The notes below the pieces were generated by a model. The model saw only the letters and a list, made by a program, of their open reading frames with translations, was not told the DNA's origin and searched no databases. Position numbers and translations under genes: made by a program. From positions 1-62,236 of the forward strand of contig NZ_CAJYOJ010000005.1 of the NCBI RefSeq assembly GCF_913776295.1: 62,236 bases of DNA. The letters are read 5' to 3'. Below, piece after piece: positions 59,865 to 62,236 of the stretch (within the stretch, counting starts at the first letter, position 1; each line of letters starts with the position of its first letter). The stretch comes from an uncultured Pedobacter sp. (GTDB lineage Bacteria > Bacteroidota > Bacteroidia > Sphingobacteriales > Sphingobacteriaceae).

Positions 59865-61937
59865 ATGATTATAAAAGTAAAAATAGCATATATTAAAACG
59901 ATAATTCTTGTTGCACTACTAACGCTAAACCATGCCAACATATTGAGAGCTGAAGATGGCCAGTCGCTATGGCTTCGGAGCCATTCTGCTTTAAAAGTGA
60001 ATATCTCCAGCACCATCCGCTCCGCTACTGTAGATCTTGCTAAAGCTGAACTTAAAAATGGCTGGTTGGGTAATGAAAACATAACCGTTAAACTTAACCT
60101 GAGCAAAAATCCGTCGATAAAGGGTGATGGATTTCAATTGGAAGAAAACGTGATCAATGCTCGTACAGAACTGGGGTTATTATACGGTGCCTATGAATTG
60201 TTGAGGCGCCAGTACCTTAACCTGCCGCAACGGAATGTGATTTCAAATCCATCCTATTCCAGAAGAATCCTTAACCATTGGGACAATCTGGATGGCAGCA
60301 TTGAAAGAGGTTATGCAGGAAGTTCTATATTTTGGGGCAATACCGCTAATGGATTAAATATTACTCTGCAGGACCGTGAAAAATGGAAAGCCTATGCCCG
60401 CGCAAATGCATCAATTGGCATTAACGGTGCAGTGTTAAACAATGTAAATGCCTCGGCAAAAATCCTGTCTCCGGCTTATCTGGAAAAAGTAAAAGCCATT
60501 GCAGAAAGTTTGCGCCCTTACGGCATAAAAACCTATTTGTCTGTCAATTTTTCATCACCTGTTCTGATCGGCAAATTAAAAAAAGCAGACCCCTTAGATC
60601 CTTTGGTGAAACAATGGTGGAAAGAAAAAGCAGCTGAAATTTATAAACTTATCCCCGATTTTGGAGGATTTCTGGTTAAAGCCAACAGCGAAGGACAACC
60701 CGGGCCTCAGGATTACGGAAGAACCCATGTGGATGGTGCGAACATGCTGGCCGACGCCCTGGCTCCTTTTAATGGCATCGTGATGTGGCGTGCCTTTGTT
60801 TACAACCCCTCACCGGAAGACAGGACCAAGCAGGCTTATAAAGAATTTTTACCGTTGGATGGAGCCTTCAAGAAAAATGTAATTTTACAGGTAAAAAACG
60901 GGCCGCTTGATTTTCAGCCCAGGGAACCTTTCAGCCCTTTATTTGGCGCCATGACAAAAACACCAGTGATGCCTGAATTTCAGATCACCCAGGAATACCT
61001 GGGCGCCTCCAGGCAACTTGTTTTCCTGTCTACCTTGTGGGAAGAATGTTTAAATAGCGACACCTATAAAAATGGAAAAGGCAGTACCGTAGCCGCCTGC
61101 ACCGATGGCTCGCTAAGCAAAACGTATTTTACCGCCATTGCCGGCGTGGCCAATATTGGCAACGATGTAAACTGGACCGGACATACTTTTGCCCAGGCAA
61201 ACTGGTATGCTTTCGGACGCCTGGCCTGGAATAATAAACTAGAAAGCAAAACGATTGCTGAGGAATGGTTGAAACAGACTTTTCTGGGTGATGAAGCGAA
61301 GAAAACCGACGCCAACTTTATCAAAACCACGCTAGAAATCATGCTGGAGAGCAGAGAAGCAGCGGTTGATTATATGATGCCACTGGGTTTACACCATATT
61401 TTTGCGGAAGGACATCATTACGGGCCGGCACCCTGGTTCTCGAATGATAAAATCCGCCCAGACTGGACCTCGGTTTATTACCACAAGGCCGACACATTGG
61501 GGATAGGCTTCGACAGGACCAGAAGCGGAAGTGATGCGGTTGATCAGTATCATGAGCCATTAAGCTCAACCTTTAATAACCTATCGACCTGCCCGGAAAT
61601 GTACCTGCTGTGGTTTCACCATGTACCGTGGTCTTACCGTTTGAAAAATGGCAGGGATTTGTGGACAGAACTCTGCATCCGTTATGACCGTGGTGTTCAA
61701 AAAGTGAGGTCTTTTCAAAAAGACTGGGACAAAATAAAGGGATCAATAGATAGCGAACGTTTTGCAGAGGTGCAATCTAAACTCAGAACACAGAGCAGAG
61801 ATGCACAAATCTGGAAAGATGCCTGTTTACTTTACTTTCAGCAGTTTAGCGGACGAGAAATTCCTTTTGAAATGGAGCGTCCCGTTCATGATCTGCAATC
61901 CTTGAAACAACTAACAAAAAGCCGGGATTATGAGTAG
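59865..61937 (+). CDS. GH67 alpha-glucuronidase
   Basis: This 690-aa enzyme has a signal peptide (about 1-29, ending ILRAE), so it is periplasmic. The GH67 catalytic residues line up with those known from Cellvibrio GlcA67A: the acid in VKANSEGQ (Glu276), with Asp349 in GPLDF and Glu377 in TQEYLG. The spacing of 73 and 28 residues is the same as there. The terminal LHHIFAEGHHYGPAPW segment is also typical. It removes 4-O-methylglucuronic acid only from the non-reducing terminal xylose of oligosaccharides, the final step after GH10 cutting. It is the last gene of the plus-strand run. The N-terminus has two Met-rich possible starts; I use 59865. Confidence 0.95.
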   Translation: MIIKVKIAYIKTIILVALLTLNHANILRAEDGQSLWLRSHSALKVNISSTIRSATVDLAKAELKNGWLGNENITVKLNLSKNPSIKGDGFQLEENVINARTELGLLYGAYELLRRQYLNLPQRNVISNPSYSRRILNHWDNLDGSIERGYAGSSIFWGNTANGLNITLQDREKWKAYARANASIGINGAVLNNVNASAKILSPAYLEKVKAIAESLRPYGIKTYLSVNFSSPVLIGKLKKADPLDPLVKQWWKEKAAEIYKLIPDFGGFLVKANSEGQPGPQDYGRTHVDGANMLADALAPFNGIVMWRAFVYNPSPEDRTKQAYKEFLPLDGAFKKNVILQVKNGPLDFQPREPFSPLFGAMTKTPVMPEFQITQEYLGASRQLVFLSTLWEECLNSDTYKNGKGSTVAACTDGSLSKTYFTAIAGVANIGNDVNWTGHTFAQANWYAFGRLAWNNKLESKTIAEEWLKQTFLGDEAKKTDANFIKTTLEIMLESREAAVDYMMPLGLHHIFAEGHHYGPAPWFSNDKIRPDWTSVYYHKADTLGIGFDRTRSGSDAVDQYHEPLSSTFNNLSTCPEMYLLWFHHVPWSYRLKNGRDLWTELCIRYDRGVQKVRSFQKDWDKIKGSIDSERFAEVQSKLRTQSRDAQIWKDACLLYFQQFSGREIPFEMERPVHDLQSLKQLTKSRDYE

Positions 61938-62236
61938 AAATACGATGTTGAATTGTGTCCATGAAAATTTATGTCACTCTTCGAGATTGTCATTTTGAGC
62001 GAAGTGCAACGCAATCGAGAACCACGTAAGTCTTCAGCGAAGCTAAATCTATTTTGATGGATTCACGAACCGGAAAGCTCAGCGATACGAAATCCATCCA
62101 AACCGTCACCCTGAGGGATAATTTATTTTATAAAAATCAATATAAATGACGTAACTAATTACTTATGCCATACAGCCCAGTCTTGCCTCGGCTTACCGCC
62201 GCCGAATGGCTCTTACTTTTTGGCATCAAAAAGTAA
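61938..62236. other. Right-edge intergenic repeats
   Basis: No gene is seen. The sequence resembles dispersed repeats elsewhere in the window: TTGAGCGAAGTGCAACGCAA near 61993, GTCACCCTGAGGG near 62106, and a final CTTACTTTTTGGCATCAAAA segment. It may continue beyond the edge. Confidence 0.4.

Overview
The window reads as a chromosomal segment of a Bacteroidota bacterium close to Pedobacter (Sphingobacteriaceae). The support is three SusC/SusD pairs, a hybrid two-component regulator of the PUL type, a tmRNA whose tag reads GENTYALAA, promoter boxes of the Bacteroidota form TAnnTTTG, almost no Shine-Dalgarno sequences, and many short palindromic repeats between genes. No genome-wide comparison could be run, so the genus is an inference.

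Layout. (1) 0.4-6.4 kb, minus strand: a membrane-lipid set (FAD oxidoreductase, CFA/coclaurine-type methyltransferase, DUF1295 membrane protein, DUF1475-like membrane protein, acyl-CoA desaturase) with a 291-bp direct duplication inside it, then a cupin gene. (2) 7.0-9.3 kb: katG, with an OxyR-like palindrome upstream. (3) 9.6-19.8 kb, minus strand: a compact locus of Ser/Thr kinase, FHA-like protein, an unlisted 32-aa membrane microprotein, PP2C phosphatase, a 1366-aa FtsW/RodA-PBP fusion, FHA protein and a second Ser/Thr kinase. Its content mirrors the actinobacterial pknA/pknB-pbpA-rodA-pstP-fha locus, but here in Bacteroidota and with the glycosyltransferase and transpeptidase fused. (4) 20.3-21.1 kb: an AT-rich two-gene unit, a 56-aa ORF plus an ADP-ribosyltransferase-like protein, a toxin-antitoxin candidate next to ssrA (21.3-21.7 kb). 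(5) 22.0-24.9 kb, plus strand: a GIN-domain protein, a CE1-type esterase, and the decayed remains of a second such esterase.

(6) 25.0-61.9 kb: a large xylan utilisation region. On the minus strand, SusC-SusD-GH115 (33.2 to 25.0 kb) and the core xusA-xusB-xusC-xusD-xusE-xyn10A-GH43-CE20-like esterase (50.7 to 34.2 kb), preceded by the sensor/regulator (55.6 to 51.4 kb) and a lipoprotein GH10. On the plus strand, periplasmic GH10, GH43 and GH67. Together these could bind glucuronoarabinoxylan at the surface, cut it with lipoprotein xylanases, import oligosaccharides through the SusCD pairs, remove acetyl/feruloyl, arabinosyl/xylosyl and (methyl)glucuronosyl groups (GH115 on internal, GH67 on terminal residues), and sense the products through the hybrid regulator.

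The two items I judge most worth attention are the kinase/phosphatase/FHA/FtsW-PBP locus with its microprotein, and the ART-like toxin-antitoxin candidate.
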